Of a stretch of 64,000 bases of DNA, positions 1 through 10,482 are shown in pieces. Origin of the DNA: Pseudomonas kuykendallii (GTDB lineage: Bacteria > Pseudomonadota > Gammaproteobacteria > Pseudomonadales > Pseudomonadaceae); NCBI RefSeq assembly GCF_900106975.1, contig NZ_FNNU01000002.1, positions 558,001-622,000 on the forward strand, written 5' to 3'. The stretch's first letter is position 1; the number at the start of each line of letters is the position of its first letter. The notes beneath the pieces were generated by a model that was not told where the DNA came from, made no database searches, and saw only the letters and a list, made by a program, of their open reading frames with translations. The position numbers and the translations under genes are program-made.

Positions 1-1
1 C

Positions 2-37
2 ACCGGCGGGGCCGCGGCCCCGCGCAAGCAGAACTGA
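2..37 (+). CDS. ribF: C-terminal end of the gene before ileS, probably ribF
   Basis: Only the last eleven codons and a TGA stop are inside the window. They are Ala-, Pro- and Lys-rich and end 19 bases before ileS. In Pseudomonas the gene directly upstream of ileS is ribF, the bifunctional riboflavin kinase/FAD synthetase, so the assignment rests on gene order. The peptide itself is too short to identify. Confidence 0.45.
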   Translation, partial: TGGAAAPRKQN

Positions 38-56
38 ATTTGAACAGGCCGATGAC

Positions 57-2891
57 ATGACCGATTACAAAGCGACGCTGAACCTGCCGGAAACGGCATT
101 CCCGATGAAGGCCGGCTTGCCGCAGCGCGAACCCCAGATCCTGCAGCGCTGGGACGAGATCGGCCTGTACCAGAAACTGCGCCAGATCGGCGCCGGGCGT
201 CCTAAGTTCGTGCTTCACGACGGCCCGCCGTACGCCAACGGCAGCATCCATATCGGTCACGCGCTGAACAAGATCCTCAAGGACATCATCACCCGCTCCA
301 AGACGCTGAGCGGTTTCGATGCGCCCTACGTGCCGGGCTGGGACTGCCATGGCCTGCCGATCGAACACAAGGTCGAGACCACCTTCGGCAAGAACCAGCC
401 GGCCGACCTGACCCGCGAGCGTTGCCGCGCCTATGCCAGCGAACAGGTCGCCGAGCAGAAGGCCGGCTTCATCCGCCTTGGCGTTCTGGGTGAGTGGGAC
501 AACCCGTACCTGACCATGAACTTCGCCAACGAGGCCGGTGAGATCCGCGCGCTGGCCGAGATGGTCGGCAACGGCTTCGTGTTCAAGGGCCTGAAACCGG
601 TCAATTTCTGCTTCGATTGCGGCTCGGCGCTGGCCGAGGCCGAAGTGGAATATCAGGACAAGAAGTCCGATGCCATCGACGTGGCCTTCCCGGTCGAAGA
701 CGCCGACAAGCTGGCCGCCGCTTTCGGCCTGGAAAGCCTGTCGAAGCCGACCAGCATCGTCATCTGGACCACCACGCCCTGGACCATTCCGGCCAACCAG
801 GCGCTCAACGTGCACCCCGAATTCACCTATGCGCTGGTGGATGTCGGTGATCGTCTGCTGCTGCTCGCCGAAGAGCTGGTCGAGAGCTGCCTGCAGCGCT
901 ATGGCCTGCAGGGTGAGGTCGTCGCCACGGCTCCGGGTTCCGCGCTGGAGCTGATCCGCTTCCGCCATCCGTTCTACGATCGGCTGTCGCCGTTGTACCT
1001 GGCCGATTATGTCGAGCTGGGCGCCGGCACCGGTGTGGTTCACTCGGCGCCCGCCTATGGCGAGGACGACTTCTACAGTTGCAAGCGCTACGGCATGAGC
1101 AACGACGATATCCTCAATCCGGTGCAGAGCAACGGCGTGTACGTCGACTCGCTGCCGTTCTTCGGCGGCCAGTTCATCTGGAAGGCCAACCCGGCGGTCG
1201 TCGCCAAGCTGGAGGAAGTCGGCGCGCTGCTCAGGCACGACGTGATCAATCACAGCTACATGCACTGCTGGCGGCACAAGACGCCGCTGATCTACCGCGC
1301 CACCGCGCAGTGGTTCGTCGGCATGGACACCCAGCCGAAGGAGGGCGGCACCCTGCGTGAGCGCTCCCTGGCGGCCATCGAGCAAACCAAATTCGTCCCG
1401 GCCTGGGGCCAGGCGCGCCTGCACAGCATGATCGCCAGCCGTCCTGACTGGTGCATCTCGCGCCAGCGCAACTGGGGCGTGCCGATCCCGTTCTTCACCC
1501 ACAAGGAGAGCGGCGAGCTGCACCCGCGCACCGTCGAACTGATGGAGGAGGTCGCCAAGCGCGTCGAGCAGGAAGGCATCGAGGCCTGGTTCAAGCTCGA
1601 CGCCGCCGAACTGCTCGGTGACGAAGCTGCTCAGTACGACAAGAGCCGCGACACCCTGGACGTGTGGTTCGACTCAGGCACCACCCACTGGCACGTGCTG
1701 CGCGGCTCGCATGCCGACCTCGCGCACCGCGACGGTCCGGCGGCCGACCTCTACCTGGAAGGCTCCGACCAGCACCGCGGCTGGTTCCATTCCTCGCTGC
1801 TCACCGGCTGCGCCATCGACGGCCACGCGCCGTACAAGGAGCTGCTGACCCACGGCTTCACCGTCGACGAGCAGGGCCGCAAGCAATCCAAGTCCCTGGG
1901 CAACGTGGTCGCGCCGCAGAAGGTCATCGACAGCCTGGGCGCCGACATCCTGCGCCTGTGGGTCTCGTCCACCGATTACTCGGGCGAGATGGCGGTGTCC
2001 GACCAGATTCTCCAGCGCAGCGCCGACGCCTACCGGCGCATCCGCAACACCGCGCGCTTCCTGCTCTCGAACCTCAATGGCTTCGACCCGCAGCAGCACC
2101 TGCTGCCGGCCGAGGACATGCTCGCGCTGGATCGCTGGGCGGTCGACCGCACGCTGTTGCTGCAGCGCGAGATCGTCGAGGCCTACGACGAGTACCGGTT
2201 CTGGAACGTCTACCAGAAGGTGCACAACTTCTGCGTGCAGGAGCTGGGTGGCTTCTACCTCGACATCATCAAGGACCGCCAGTACACGACTGCGGCGGAC
2301 AGCGTGGCGCGGCGTTCCTGCCAGACCGCGATGTACCACATCGCCGAGGCGCTGGTGCGCTGGGTGGCGCCGATCCTGTCCTTCACCGCCGACGAGATCT
2401 GGCAGTACCTGCCGGGCGAGCGCAACGAGTCGGTGATGCTCAACACCTGGTACGAGGGCCTTGCCGAGTTGCCGCTGGGCTTCGACCTGGACCGTGCCTT
2501 CTGGGAGCAGGTCATGGCCGTGAAGGTCGCAGTCAACAAGGAACTGGAAAACCAGCGCAATGCCAAGACGATTGGCGGCAACCTGCAGGCGGACATCGTG
2601 CTGTTCGGCGAGGCGGCGCTGGTCGAGGTGCTGAACAAGCTGGGCGACGACCTGCGCTTCGTGCTGATCACCTCGCGCGTCGAGGTACAGCCGCTGGAAC
2701 AGGCGCCCGCCGAGGCGGTGCAGAGCGAACTGCCGGGTCTCAAGCTGCTGGTGCGCAAGTCGACCTTCGAGAAATGCCCGCGCTGCTGGCACTTCCGCGA
2801 CGACATCGGCGTCGACCCGGCGCATCCGGACATCTGTGGACGCTGCGCAAGCAATGCGTTCGGTTCGGGTGAGATCCGGCACTTCGCCTGA
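57..2891 (+). CDS. ileS: Isoleucyl-tRNA synthetase
   Basis: Cytoplasmic class I aminoacyl-tRNA synthetase that charges tRNA-Ile and edits mischarged valine. The 944-residue product has the HIGH signature at residues 65-68 and a KQSKS form of the KMSKS loop near residue 609. The [10 protein letters not shown] segment typical of the Ile/Val/Leu group lies near residue 100. A C-terminal zinc-binding region (CPRC...CGRC) marks the usual bacterial IleS type. The N-terminus begins [13 protein letters not shown], as in other pseudomonads, so the ATG at 57 is the natural start. It lies between ribF and lspA, the classical ribF-ileS-lspA-fkpB-ispH order. Nothing suggests a mupirocin-resistant second type. 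Confidence 0.98.
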   Translation: MTDYKATLNLPETAFPMKAGLPQREPQILQRWDEIGLYQKLRQIGAGRPKFVLHDGPPYANGSIHIGHALNKILKDIITRSKTLSGFDAPYVPGWDCHGLPIEHKVETTFGKNQPADLTRERCRAYASEQVAEQKAGFIRLGVLGEWDNPYLTMNFANEAGEIRALAEMVGNGFVFKGLKPVNFCFDCGSALAEAEVEYQDKKSDAIDVAFPVEDADKLAAAFGLESLSKPTSIVIWTTTPWTIPANQALNVHPEFTYALVDVGDRLLLLAEELVESCLQRYGLQGEVVATAPGSALELIRFRHPFYDRLSPLYLADYVELGAGTGVVHSAPAYGEDDFYSCKRYGMSNDDILNPVQSNGVYVDSLPFFGGQFIWKANPAVVAKLEEVGALLRHDVINHSYMHCWRHKTPLIYRATAQWFVGMDTQPKEGGTLRERSLAAIEQTKFVPAWGQARLHSMIASRPDWCISRQRNWGVPIPFFTHKESGELHPRTVELMEEVAKRVEQEGIEAWFKLDAAELLGDEAAQYDKSRDTLDVWFDSGTTHWHVLRGSHADLAHRDGPAADLYLEGSDQHRGWFHSSLLTGCAIDGHAPYKELLTHGFTVDEQGRKQSKSLGNVVAPQKVIDSLGADILRLWVSSTDYSGEMAVSDQILQRSADAYRRIRNTARFLLSNLNGFDPQQHLLPAEDMLALDRWAVDRTLLLQREIVEAYDEYRFWNVYQKVHNFCVQELGGFYLDIIKDRQYTTAADSVARRSCQTAMYHIAEALVRWVAPILSFTADEIWQYLPGERNESVMLNTWYEGLAELPLGFDLDRAFWEQVMAVKVAVNKELENQRNAKTIGGNLQADIVLFGEAALVEVLNKLGDDLRFVLITSRVEVQPLEQAPAEAVQSELPGLKLLVRKSTFEKCPRCWHFRDDIGVDPAHPDICGRCASNAFGSGEIRHFA

Positions 2892-2959
2892 TCGAACATC
2901 GTCCGATAGACGGGGCGCGCACGCGTGCCCCAGTACCCTTGGTTGCATCTGGAGACTGT

Positions 2960-3463
2960 ATGACGTCCCGCTTCGGCAAACTTCCCTGGCTATGGATCAG
3001 CGTGCTGGTGTTCGTTCTGGACCAGGCGACGAAGTTCTACTTCGAGGGAACCCTGCGGCTGTACCAGCAGATCGTGGTGATCCCTGACTATTTCAGCTGG
3101 ACCCTGGCCTACAACACCGGCGCCGCGTTCAGTTTCCTCGCCGACGAGTCCGGCTGGCAGCGCTGGCTGTTCGCGCTGATCGCGGTCGGCGTCAGCGCCG
3201 TGCTGGTGGTCTGGATGAAACGCCTGAAACGCGACGAAACCTGGCTGGCGATCGCGCTCGCGCTGGTGCTGGGTGGCGCGCTGGGCAACCTGCTCGATCG
3301 CATGCTGCTCGGCCACGTGGTCGACTTCATCCTGGTGCACTGGCAGAACCGTTGGTACTTCCCGGCCTTCAACCTCGCCGATAGCGGGATCACCGTGGGC
3401 GCCATCATGCTGGCGCTGGACATGTTCAAGACCAAGAAGTCTGGAGAAACCGTACATGACTGA
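2960..3463 (+). CDS. lspA: Lipoprotein signal peptidase II
   Basis: Inner-membrane aspartyl protease that removes the signal peptide from diacylglyceryl-modified prolipoproteins. The 167-residue product has four predicted membrane segments. The two catalytic-Asp motifs are visible as NLLDR...VVDF and FNLADSGI. A longer reading from 2939 exists, but the ATG at 2960 has a GGAG site six bases upstream and gives the family's usual N-terminus and length. It follows ileS by 68 bases, and its last eight bases overlap the start of fkpB, which suggests translational coupling. Its clients include lipoproteins such as BamD, encoded further along the window. Confidence 0.97.
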   Translation: MTSRFGKLPWLWISVLVFVLDQATKFYFEGTLRLYQQIVVIPDYFSWTLAYNTGAAFSFLADESGWQRWLFALIAVGVSAVLVVWMKRLKRDETWLAIALALVLGGALGNLLDRMLLGHVVDFILVHWQNRWYFPAFNLADSGITVGAIMLALDMFKTKKSGETVHD

Positions 3464-3893
3464 GCAGCGTATCGGCTCGGACACCCGCGTCACCCTGCAT
3501 TTCGCCCTCAAGCTGGCGAGCGGCGATGTGGTGGACACCACCTTCGACAAGCAGCCCGCCACCTTCAGAGTCGGCGACGGCAACCTGTTGCCGGGCTTCG
3601 AGCAGGCGCTCTACGGTCTCAAGGCGGGCGACAAGCGCAGCCTGACCGTGGAGCCCGAGCATGGCTTCGGCCAGCCCAACGTGCAGAACGTGCAAGTCAT
3701 GCCGCGCGGGCAGTTCGAGGGCATGGAGCTGTCCGAAGGGCTGCTGGTGATTTTCAACGACGCCGCCAACACCGAACTGCCAGGCGTGGTGAAAGCCTTC
3801 GATGACCAGCAGGTGACCGTCGATTTCAACCATCCGCTGGCCGGCAAGCAGCTGACCTTCGATGTCGAGATCATCGACGTCGTCGCCCTGTAA
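3456..3893 (+). CDS. fkpB: FKBP-type peptidyl-prolyl cis-trans isomerase (SlpA/FkpB type)
   Basis: A 145-residue single-domain FKBP of the SlyD/SlpA branch. It has an N-terminal FKBP half, an inserted flap (about residues 70-125, with the HGFGQPN and FNHPLAGK motifs) and a C-terminal strand returning to the FKBP core. Such proteins isomerise X-Pro bonds and act as cytoplasmic folding helpers. There is no signal peptide or long His-rich tail, which separates it from SlyD. The ATG at 3456 lies inside the last codons of lspA (8-base overlap) and has GGAG ten bases upstream. A longer upstream reading is only the lspA shadow frame. Confidence 0.95.
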   Translation: MTEQRIGSDTRVTLHFALKLASGDVVDTTFDKQPATFRVGDGNLLPGFEQALYGLKAGDKRSLTVEPEHGFGQPNVQNVQVMPRGQFEGMELSEGLLVIFNDAANTELPGVVKAFDDQQVTVDFNHPLAGKQLTFDVEIIDVVAL

Positions 3894-4007
3894 GATCTAT
3901 CGAGACGGTGGGTCGCGCGTAGCCTCGATCCACCGCAGCCCCTTTGAACCCAGGGGGAGCAGAGGCAGTTAAACTGCCCGTCCAAGCCCCGTGCGCCGAG
4001 ATTCGTC

Positions 4008-4952
4008 ATGCTCATCAAACTCGCCAATCCCCGCGGCTTCTGCGCCGGTGTCGACCGCGCCATCGAGATCGTCAATCGTGCCCTCGAGGTGTTCGGTCCG
4101 CCGATCTACGTACGCCATGAAGTCGTGCACAACAAGTTCGTGGTGGAAGATCTGCGTTCGCGCGGGGCGATCTTCGTCGACGAGCTGGATCAGGTGCCGG
4201 ACAACGTGATCGTCATCTTCAGCGCCCACGGCGTATCCCAGGCGGTGCGCCAGGAAGCCGAAAGACGCGGCCTGAAGGTGTTCGATGCGACCTGCCCGCT
4301 GGTGACCAAGGTGCATCTTGAGGTCGCCCGCTACAGTCGCGACGGCCGCGAGTGCATCCTCATCGGTCACGAGGGGCACCCGGAAGTGGAGGGCACCATG
4401 GGCCAGTACGACACCGCCAACGGGGGCTCGATCTACTTGGTTGAGGACGAGGAGGACGTCGCCTCCCTGACCGTGCGCGATCCCGAGTCGCTGGCGTTCG
4501 TCACCCAGACCACGCTGTCGATGGATGACACCAGCCGGGTGATCGACGCCCTGCGGACGAAGTTTCCCGCCATCGGCGGCCCGCGCAAGGACGACATCTG
4601 CTACGCCACGCAAAACCGCCAGGACGCGGTCAAGCAGCTCGCCGCCGACTGCGATCTGGTGTTGGTGGTGGGTAGCCCCAACAGCTCCAACTCCAACCGC
4701 CTGCGCGAGCTGGCAGAACGCATGAGCACCCCGGCCTATCTCATCGATGGTGCCGAAGACCTCAAGCGCGAGTGGTTCGAAGGTTGCCAGAAGATCGGCA
4801 TCACCGCCGGCGCCTCGGCACCGGAAGTGCTTGTGCGCGGGGTAATCGAGCAGCTCCATGCGTGGGGCGCCAGCGGCGCCGAGGAATTGCTCGGCAGGCC
4901 GGAGAACATCACGTTCTCCATGCCTAAGGAGTTGCGGATGAAGGCTATCTAA
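4008..4952 (+). CDS. ispH: 4-hydroxy-3-methylbut-2-enyl diphosphate reductase (IspH/LytB)
   Basis: Last enzyme of the MEP isoprenoid pathway. It reduces HMBPP to IPP and DMAPP using a [4Fe-4S] cluster. The 314-residue length is normal. The three cluster cysteines are present as GFCAGV (Cys12), ATCPLV (Cys96) and [10 protein letters not shown] (Cys198), and the catalytic-Glu/Asn region is intact. It starts 114 bases after fkpB; that gap contains a small palindrome (3964-3978). It converges on the pilE stop codon with only 21 bases between and no recognisable terminator, so the two transcripts probably overlap at their 3' ends. Confidence 0.98.
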   Translation: MLIKLANPRGFCAGVDRAIEIVNRALEVFGPPIYVRHEVVHNKFVVEDLRSRGAIFVDELDQVPDNVIVIFSAHGVSQAVRQEAERRGLKVFDATCPLVTKVHLEVARYSRDGRECILIGHEGHPEVEGTMGQYDTANGGSIYLVEDEEDVASLTVRDPESLAFVTQTTLSMDDTSRVIDALRTKFPAIGGPRKDDICYATQNRQDAVKQLAADCDLVLVVGSPNSSNSNRLRELAERMSTPAYLIDGAEDLKREWFEGCQKIGITAGASAPEVLVRGVIEQLHAWGASGAEELLGRPENITFSMPKELRMKAI

Positions 4953-4973
4953 GCGCTTTACCCGCCTCGAAGA

Positions 4974-5441
4974 TTATTTCCAGCAGTTCTTCGGGTCGGC
5001 ACCGGAGGCACTGACGCCACGGGTGCCGATTGCATTCAGGGTTAGGTTCCCGCATGCGGTGTCGGCGGTCTGGGAGCCCTGCGGGGTGGCGGTCAACAGA
5101 TAGCCACCGCTGCCGTTGGGGTTGCTCACGGTGAGCTTGTACTTGTCGGTTTCGGACTTGACGACGGTGTCGTTCCCCGAACCAGTCGTATTCTTGAGTT
5201 GCAGCTTTCCAATGTCGGATTGCGCCGTCACGTACGTATTGTTCTGTGCGAAATAACGCTCCTGGCGTGCGGCGGCATCGTTCAGCAGAGCCTGTGCCTC
5301 CGTCCGGTTGGCCCTCAATACATATTGCTGATAACTCGGATAGGCGATGGCCGCCAGGATGGCGACGATCGCTACCGTGATCATCATCTCTATCAGCGTG
5401 AAACCCGCATTACGGCGTTTGTTTTGTTCGGTGATCAGCAT
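4974..5441 (-). CDS. pilE: Type IV minor pilin PilE
   Basis: A 155-residue type IV prepilin with a short positively charged leader (MLITEQNKRRNAG), cleaved before Phe. The mature N-terminus is FTLIEMM with the conserved Glu5, followed by a hydrophobic helix of about 20 residues and a globular domain with two cysteines near the C-terminus (a likely D-loop disulfide). PilE joins the minor-pilin priming complex with FimU, PilV, PilW, PilX and PilY1. The start ATG overlaps the pilY1 stop by one base (TGATG), so it is the last gene of the fimU operon. PAO1 has pilY2 between pilY1 and pilE; there is no room for it here. Confidence 0.95.
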   Translation of the reverse strand: MLITEQNKRRNAGFTLIEMMITVAIVAILAAIAYPSYQQYVLRANRTEAQALLNDAAARQERYFAQNNTYVTAQSDIGKLQLKNTTGSGNDTVVKSETDKYKLTVSNPNGSGGYLLTATPQGSQTADTACGNLTLNAIGTRGVSASGADPKNCWK

Positions 5442-8400
5442 CAGAGTGCGCTCCCGGGTAATACACGCCAGCTTTGACGGCCGCTGGACCCGCTACCCAA
5501 ATTGATATTGGTGCATTTGCCTGTTGAGTCGAGCAAACATGGAGCATCCGTTATGTTGGGGCCGGAAATGAGCGTGTTCCCGCCAACGTTGGAGGCACCC
5601 ACACCGCTAATCGGCGTGCCGGACGAGTCCAGGCTATTCACCACGCCATCTCCGTTCAAGTCGAACACGTTGAATGTCGTACGGCCGCCCGTCGCTGGAT
5701 TGATTCCGTAGTAGAAACCGTCCATCCCCGATTCGCAGGGGTCCGAGTTTGGCGTGCGGCTGCCGACGATCAACACATCGCCACGCTTGATCGGATCATC
5801 GACGATCCTCTCCCCATTGGAGCTGGTGGAGGCCGAGAGATCCAGTCGCCAGCCGTATTTACCCGACGTATTGGTTGTCGAATACCAACTGACTCCGGTG
5901 TTGCTCAGGATGCGCACATCCCGGGTTTCACTACCGAAAGTTGCGCCCAGACTCTCGGAGGTAATGGTTTGTTCCTGCAGCTTCGCGCGCGTCAGCGTGG
6001 GTGTGCTTCCGGCCTCTTCGCCTTTTGTCTGGCGATCCCACACGCCGTAGAGCGTCTGCATCTTGAACGGGCTGACCTTGTCGGTGGTGCCCAGATAGCG
6101 GCCGGTGCCGAACGCCACGATGTAGCCCAGTCGGGAGGGGTGGCGAATCAGCGCGGGAGCCGAAGTGATCGGCTGTGCATTCGAGTCCGAGTCCTTGGCG
6201 CTATAGAGCGGAGCCCCACCGAAAGCAACCCTGAATTGGTCGGCAATGCTGGATGCGTCTCCTGATCGATTAAATGGACCTAATGGGTCTGCTGTAGAGG
6301 GCGTGGTTTTCAGTAGATCGAATCGCCACATATTGCCCTGCAGATCCCCTGCATAGGCATAGTCCGCTACGCCATCGCTATTGTTGTCCGCCAGTTTCGG
6401 CGTCGACAAACCGTTGGTTCCGGTGGCTGCGAACGCATCCAGTTTTTTCAGCAGGGCTCCGGTCTGAATATCGAGGACAAACAGGACCGCCTTGCCTGAA
6501 CCGTTGTTGGGGCTGTTGTAGCCATTTGGAATGACCGCTGCCCATGAGTTGGAGTGCAATCTCGCTACCACTGGTGTAGCCAGGGTTTGCCCCAGATCGC
6601 TTACGCAGTTGTTGGACGCATCGCAGCTTTTGCTTGCCGCCGTGTCGCTGGTGAACTCCCACAACAGTTTTATCGACTCGGGGTCCGTTACATCCAGTGC
6701 AAATACGCCCCGGCCGCCGGCCCCAAGCGTGCCCACGAGAACCGTGTGCCAGGCGCTTCCAAAGTAAACGTCGGTCACGCTTAACGAGCCATCCACATAG
6801 TAGCGATGGTTGTCGTTGGTTTGGCTCGTGTAGTCGCTGCGGGTAAGTTGATTCAATGTCGGAATAACAGGGGTGGGTATGAATGCAAAAGTTTCCGCAC
6901 CCGTATTGGCATTGAAGCCATGCAGCATTCCGTCATTCGCGCCGACATAAACTATCGGGGTGCGTGCCGCTTGTGCCGTCTTGAATGACGCATAAGTCCC
7001 TGCAGCCCCGTCCAAACTGTCTGCGACATAGTTCAGATACTGAGCTCCGCTGACCAGAACAGGGCTGGAGCCTACGATGTCGCCGATCTTTTTATTGCGT
7101 ACGCGGAAGGTGCCGCAGCCTGAAAGCCCGGTACAGCTTTCGCCTCTGATGAATTTCACCCTGGCCTGGCCGTATGCGCCGGCGCTATCGCTGTCCGGCT
7201 GATTGGTGACGGGGTTTATATTCAGCGAATCCCTCAGGTTGACGCCCGCAAAGGACTTTCCGTCCAATGTTGCCCAACTAAAGGCGCTGAGTTTCGAGCC
7301 CGTATTACTTCCATTGTTCATGTATATGTTGCGAGTGGCCGGGATGTTGGCGCTTGCCTTCCATACGCTGGTGATAGTGTTTGCCGAAGTGCGCGTTTCC
7401 TTTATCAGGTCGCCGCTCCAGTCGTCCGTGTCGAACTCGGTGCGGTAAGTTGCCTGCGTGGTCGCAGTGCTGTTGGATTGCGGCTCTCTTCCCGCCGCAG
7501 GGCGAGTAATGGACTTCTGCCGTTGATCCAGGTCTCCGAAGGCCTTGTCGAGTTGAGCCTTGAGCGTCAGCGCATTGGTCACGAGGAAATAGTTGTCCGG
7601 CGTCCCGTCGGAATCCGAGTCCCAGTTGGTTGCGGTCGTTCCGTATTTGGCGGCGTACCACAGTGGATCTTGCAGCAGCGAAGCACTTGGAGTCGCCGAT
7701 GCTGAAAAGTTCCGGGTTGTGCTTATCGGCAGATTCTTACATTCATTATCATTCGTTCGTCCAACGCAGTAGTTAGGGGCTCTGCCGGGAGGGGTGTTGA
7801 GTTTATAGAACGTCGTCGTGCTGTTGCAGGTAGTGGTGCTGTCATTCTGCAGGTCACATATCTCTAAGTAGACGCCATCGTGCGTGGTTCCTGAAATAAC
7901 ATATCCCATATTTTGCAATGCGCTGCCGGCTGCGTACTCCGAGTCCAGGCGTATATCCAACGTACCTTGTGAGTTGACAGAAAGCGTATAGAGCGCAATG
8001 GCATCCATATCATGGTCGGCACCCTGCTCTACGTCTTCATAGTTGATTCTGAATTTTGCGTAGGGGCGGCCGCTATTGACCGATATGTTTGCGTTCTGTG
8101 TGTCAGTGTTGGCTATTTGTTCGACGTAGAAATCCACGATCTGGTTGGTGGGTGCATAGGAAGTTTGTACGGATTTTGCGAACGGAACGACCGTGACTTT
8201 TTTCCCATTTACGGGGAACTCGATCTTCGGCAGTGGTGAGGCAAGGGCGACGGAGTACGTCAGGAGTTTTTTATCGCCGCCAATGTTATGCCTGGCGCCA
8301 AATCGAGCCACCCCGGCCGAATAGTATGTACCGCTTTTCGTAGGTTCCTCAGGAGCAAGCCCTCTAACGGTGGAAAGGTTGCTGACCTCTTTCTCTGTGG

Positions 8401-10459
8401 GTGCTCCATCGCTTACACCATTCGATTCTCCGATAAATATAGACCGCGTGCCGCCACCTTCTGCCTCCCAGATCGCATCGACTTCCTCGGAAACATTGAG
8501 GGTGCTGATTGCAGTTGGATTGCCCGTGCTGGAAAACGCTGTGTTGTCCGCCTGCCAGCTTTGTTTCGCGCCTGGCAATTTGACATCGTAGGAGGGGTTG
8601 ATATCACTGATAACGGTCATGGCGGGAACGGCGCAGCCTGGGTACGCATTTCGACCGCCATTGATGTTTGCGTATGGCGGGGTCCAATCGGGTTTGGGTA
8701 GGCCAATGGCGTTGTCGGGGCTTCCGCTGTCCGTATAGTCATAAGCGCTAGTGGGCGTCGTGGCGCCTGCGAAATAGCGCATGGTTTCATACATCATTTC
8801 GCCTATGGGGTTTCCCCACATATAGCAAGTGTCGCTCTGAATCATCGCTCGACTGTTTATGAAACCACAGCCGTACTCATGGCTGTTATACAAAAAGTCA
8901 TAGGTTCTAAATTTATTTATTGTGTCGACGATGCCGGATACATTGCTTCTGAACTGGCCGTTCTGCAGGTCTAACTCGTTGGCGAAACTCTGAATGTTGC
9001 TGCGCAACGTCCCACCACTCATGTTCTTCTTGTAGGAGCCGGAAAGGAGCCCGAAATACATCCTGTTGGTTTCGCCGTAGTCATGGAGTATCCCAGTAGG
9101 TTTATATGCGCCACTTGGATACGCTTTGCAGTTCGACTCCCTTAACGTTTCATTGCTGGGGCAGGTTTCAACCCTGATAGTGTAGTCGACCATTCTGGAT
9201 GCTACGGCATCGGCGGGCTTCCAGTAGAAACCCCACTCGTCGTCGCCGCTGCCTTCCTCGTGGCGGAACTTGATTGTGTAGTTCTGGTTAGCTACCAAGT
9301 CCATTGTGAAGGAATAGGTGTCGCTGCCGTTATGGTTAGCGCCATGGCCGTTGTACCAGCTTGCTTTAAGCGTTCCATTTATAAAGACATCGACGGCATC
9401 ATCTCCATCTATGGAAAAGAGATAACTGCCGCTCGTTGTGGGTCTAAGCGTTCCTTCGATAAGAGTGTGATAATTATCGTTACTGCAGTTGCTCTTTACC
9501 CCGTTGAATGGGTTGCTATTCTTCGTGCCTGATGATTTTATGGTCGTTACACTCTGGCTGCCGCATTTATTGCTGTTGGCCGAGTTGGTTGCGTTGAACA
9601 GCGTATCCATCTGCGCGGTCGAGGTGGGGCTTGCGATATTGTCTGGCCATGTTGTCAGTGTAAGGCCTGAAAACTCGCTGCTCGGCACTACTGCCCAACC
9701 CGTCGCCGGTCCCCCGGTGGTGCAAGAAACTGTCGCGCGAGTGCTGCTCACGCATGTGCTGTCCGCAACGGTGCGCTCCTTGGAAACCCAGTTCCAGATT
9801 CGGAAGGAGGTGTTATTCAAGACCCGTAGCTTGGGGGCGGTGTTGTCGGTTGTGGAGGTTACGGCAAACAGGTGGTAGAACCCGTTGCTGGGGAGAGCCA
9901 GGTTTGTATAGCGCCTGATATCGTAACCATCCCTGGCTACACTCTGATATTCCTTACCCCAACTGTGCGCATCCTGAGGAATGAAGGCGCCTTGGAGGAT
10001 TGTCTGGCTGCTGCTATCGGTAGAGCGATAGCCGCCATAAAGGACCTTTCTAAGTGCATCCATGCGCGAAGTGGTCAGATAGTTCAGGAAATCCCCACTC
10101 CATTGCCCCGAACACTCTTTGCCGTTATCGCCGCCTCCCAGTTGCGCCGGTGCGAAATACGTACCGTTATGGGTGTAACATACTTTTGAATTGAAGTATC
10201 CGTAATAGTCGATTCCGCCATTTGCTTTCGTCAGATAGCCCCGATATCCAACATCCAGCTTTCCGTCTCCATTGAGATCGGAAGCGTCGTTGTAGGCTTC
10301 GTAATACAGCTTGTGGTCGCGACCCATGACGAGCATGTTGAGCGGAGGTACGGCAGCGCTTACAAATACCGGGCTTTGAGCAATGTCGATATTTGCATGG
10401 GCATTCGACGTCAGAGAAAAGATGCCCATGACTGCAACTGCAGAGAAAAGTGCTTTCAT
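5441..10459 (-). CDS. pilY1: Type IV pilus tip-associated adhesin/assembly factor PilY1, enlarged, with a PA14-like insert
   Basis: A secreted 1672-residue protein with a Sec signal peptide (cleavage after AHA, about residue 22). The C-terminal part (about 1120-1560) is a PilY1 beta-propeller with repeated VYVGANDGMLHGF and AGDLQGNMWRFDL motifs. A calcium loop of the DxNxDG type starts near residue 1357, and a second EF-hand-like DLNGDG loop lies near 1600. The N-terminal half lacks a clear vWA MIDAS (no DxSxS). About residues 290-420 read as a PA14/GLEYA-type beta-sandwich (SGSYLF, DGDDAVDVFING, FYWKPAD). PAO1 PilY1 is about 1160 residues, so this one is roughly 500 longer. The ATG at 10459 has GGAG six bases upstream. 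It lies 23 bases after pilX and overlaps pilE by one base. Confidence 0.95.
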   Translation of the reverse strand: MKALFSAVAVMGIFSLTSNAHANIDIAQSPVFVSAAVPPLNMLVMGRDHKLYYEAYNDASDLNGDGKLDVGYRGYLTKANGGIDYYGYFNSKVCYTHNGTYFAPAQLGGGDNGKECSGQWSGDFLNYLTTSRMDALRKVLYGGYRSTDSSSQTILQGAFIPQDAHSWGKEYQSVARDGYDIRRYTNLALPSNGFYHLFAVTSTTDNTAPKLRVLNNTSFRIWNWVSKERTVADSTCVSSTRATVSCTTGGPATGWAVVPSSEFSGLTLTTWPDNIASPTSTAQMDTLFNATNSANSNKCGSQSVTTIKSSGTKNSNPFNGVKSNCSNDNYHTLIEGTLRPTTSGSYLFSIDGDDAVDVFINGTLKASWYNGHGANHNGSDTYSFTMDLVANQNYTIKFRHEEGSGDDEWGFYWKPADAVASRMVDYTIRVETCPSNETLRESNCKAYPSGAYKPTGILHDYGETNRMYFGLLSGSYKKNMSGGTLRSNIQSFANELDLQNGQFRSNVSGIVDTINKFRTYDFLYNSHEYGCGFINSRAMIQSDTCYMWGNPIGEMMYETMRYFAGATTPTSAYDYTDSGSPDNAIGLPKPDWTPPYANINGGRNAYPGCAVPAMTVISDINPSYDVKLPGAKQSWQADNTAFSSTGNPTAISTLNVSEEVDAIWEAEGGGTRSIFIGESNGVSDGAPTEKEVSNLSTVRGLAPEEPTKSGTYYSAGVARFGARHNIGGDKKLLTYSVALASPLPKIEFPVNGKKVTVVPFAKSVQTSYAPTNQIVDFYVEQIANTDTQNANISVNSGRPYAKFRINYEDVEQGADHDMDAIALYTLSVNSQGTLDIRLDSEYAAGSALQNMGYVISGTTHDGVYLEICDLQNDSTTTCNSTTTFYKLNTPPGRAPNYCVGRTNDNECKNLPISTTRNFSASATPSASLLQDPLWYAAKYGTTATNWDSDSDGTPDNYFLVTNALTLKAQLDKAFGDLDQRQKSITRPAAGREPQSNSTATTQATYRTEFDTDDWSGDLIKETRTSANTITSVWKASANIPATRNIYMNNGSNTGSKLSAFSWATLDGKSFAGVNLRDSLNINPVTNQPDSDSAGAYGQARVKFIRGESCTGLSGCGTFRVRNKKIGDIVGSSPVLVSGAQYLNYVADSLDGAAGTYASFKTAQAARTPIVYVGANDGMLHGFNANTGAETFAFIPTPVIPTLNQLTRSDYTSQTNDNHRYYVDGSLSVTDVYFGSAWHTVLVGTLGAGGRGVFALDVTDPESIKLLWEFTSDTAASKSCDASNNCVSDLGQTLATPVVARLHSNSWAAVIPNGYNSPNNGSGKAVLFVLDIQTGALLKKLDAFAATGTNGLSTPKLADNNSDGVADYAYAGDLQGNMWRFDLLKTTPSTADPLGPFNRSGDASSIADQFRVAFGGAPLYSAKDSDSNAQPITSAPALIRHPSRLGYIVAFGTGRYLGTTDKVSPFKMQTLYGVWDRQTKGEEAGSTPTLTRAKLQEQTITSESLGATFGSETRDVRILSNTGVSWYSTTNTSGKYGWRLDLSASTSSNGERIVDDPIKRGDVLIVGSRTPNSDPCESGMDGFYYGINPATGGRTTFNVFDLNGDGVVNSLDSSGTPISGVGASNVGGNTLISGPNITDAPCLLDSTGKCTNINLGSGSSGRQSWRVLPGSAL

Positions 10460-10482
10460 TTTGCTCTCCGTTGGAGTGAGGG

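Noticed and set aside
3964-3978. GGCAGTT-A-AACTGCC palindrome upstream of ispH as an operator
   Set aside because: A single short palindrome without a recognised regulator consensus. Too weak to call.
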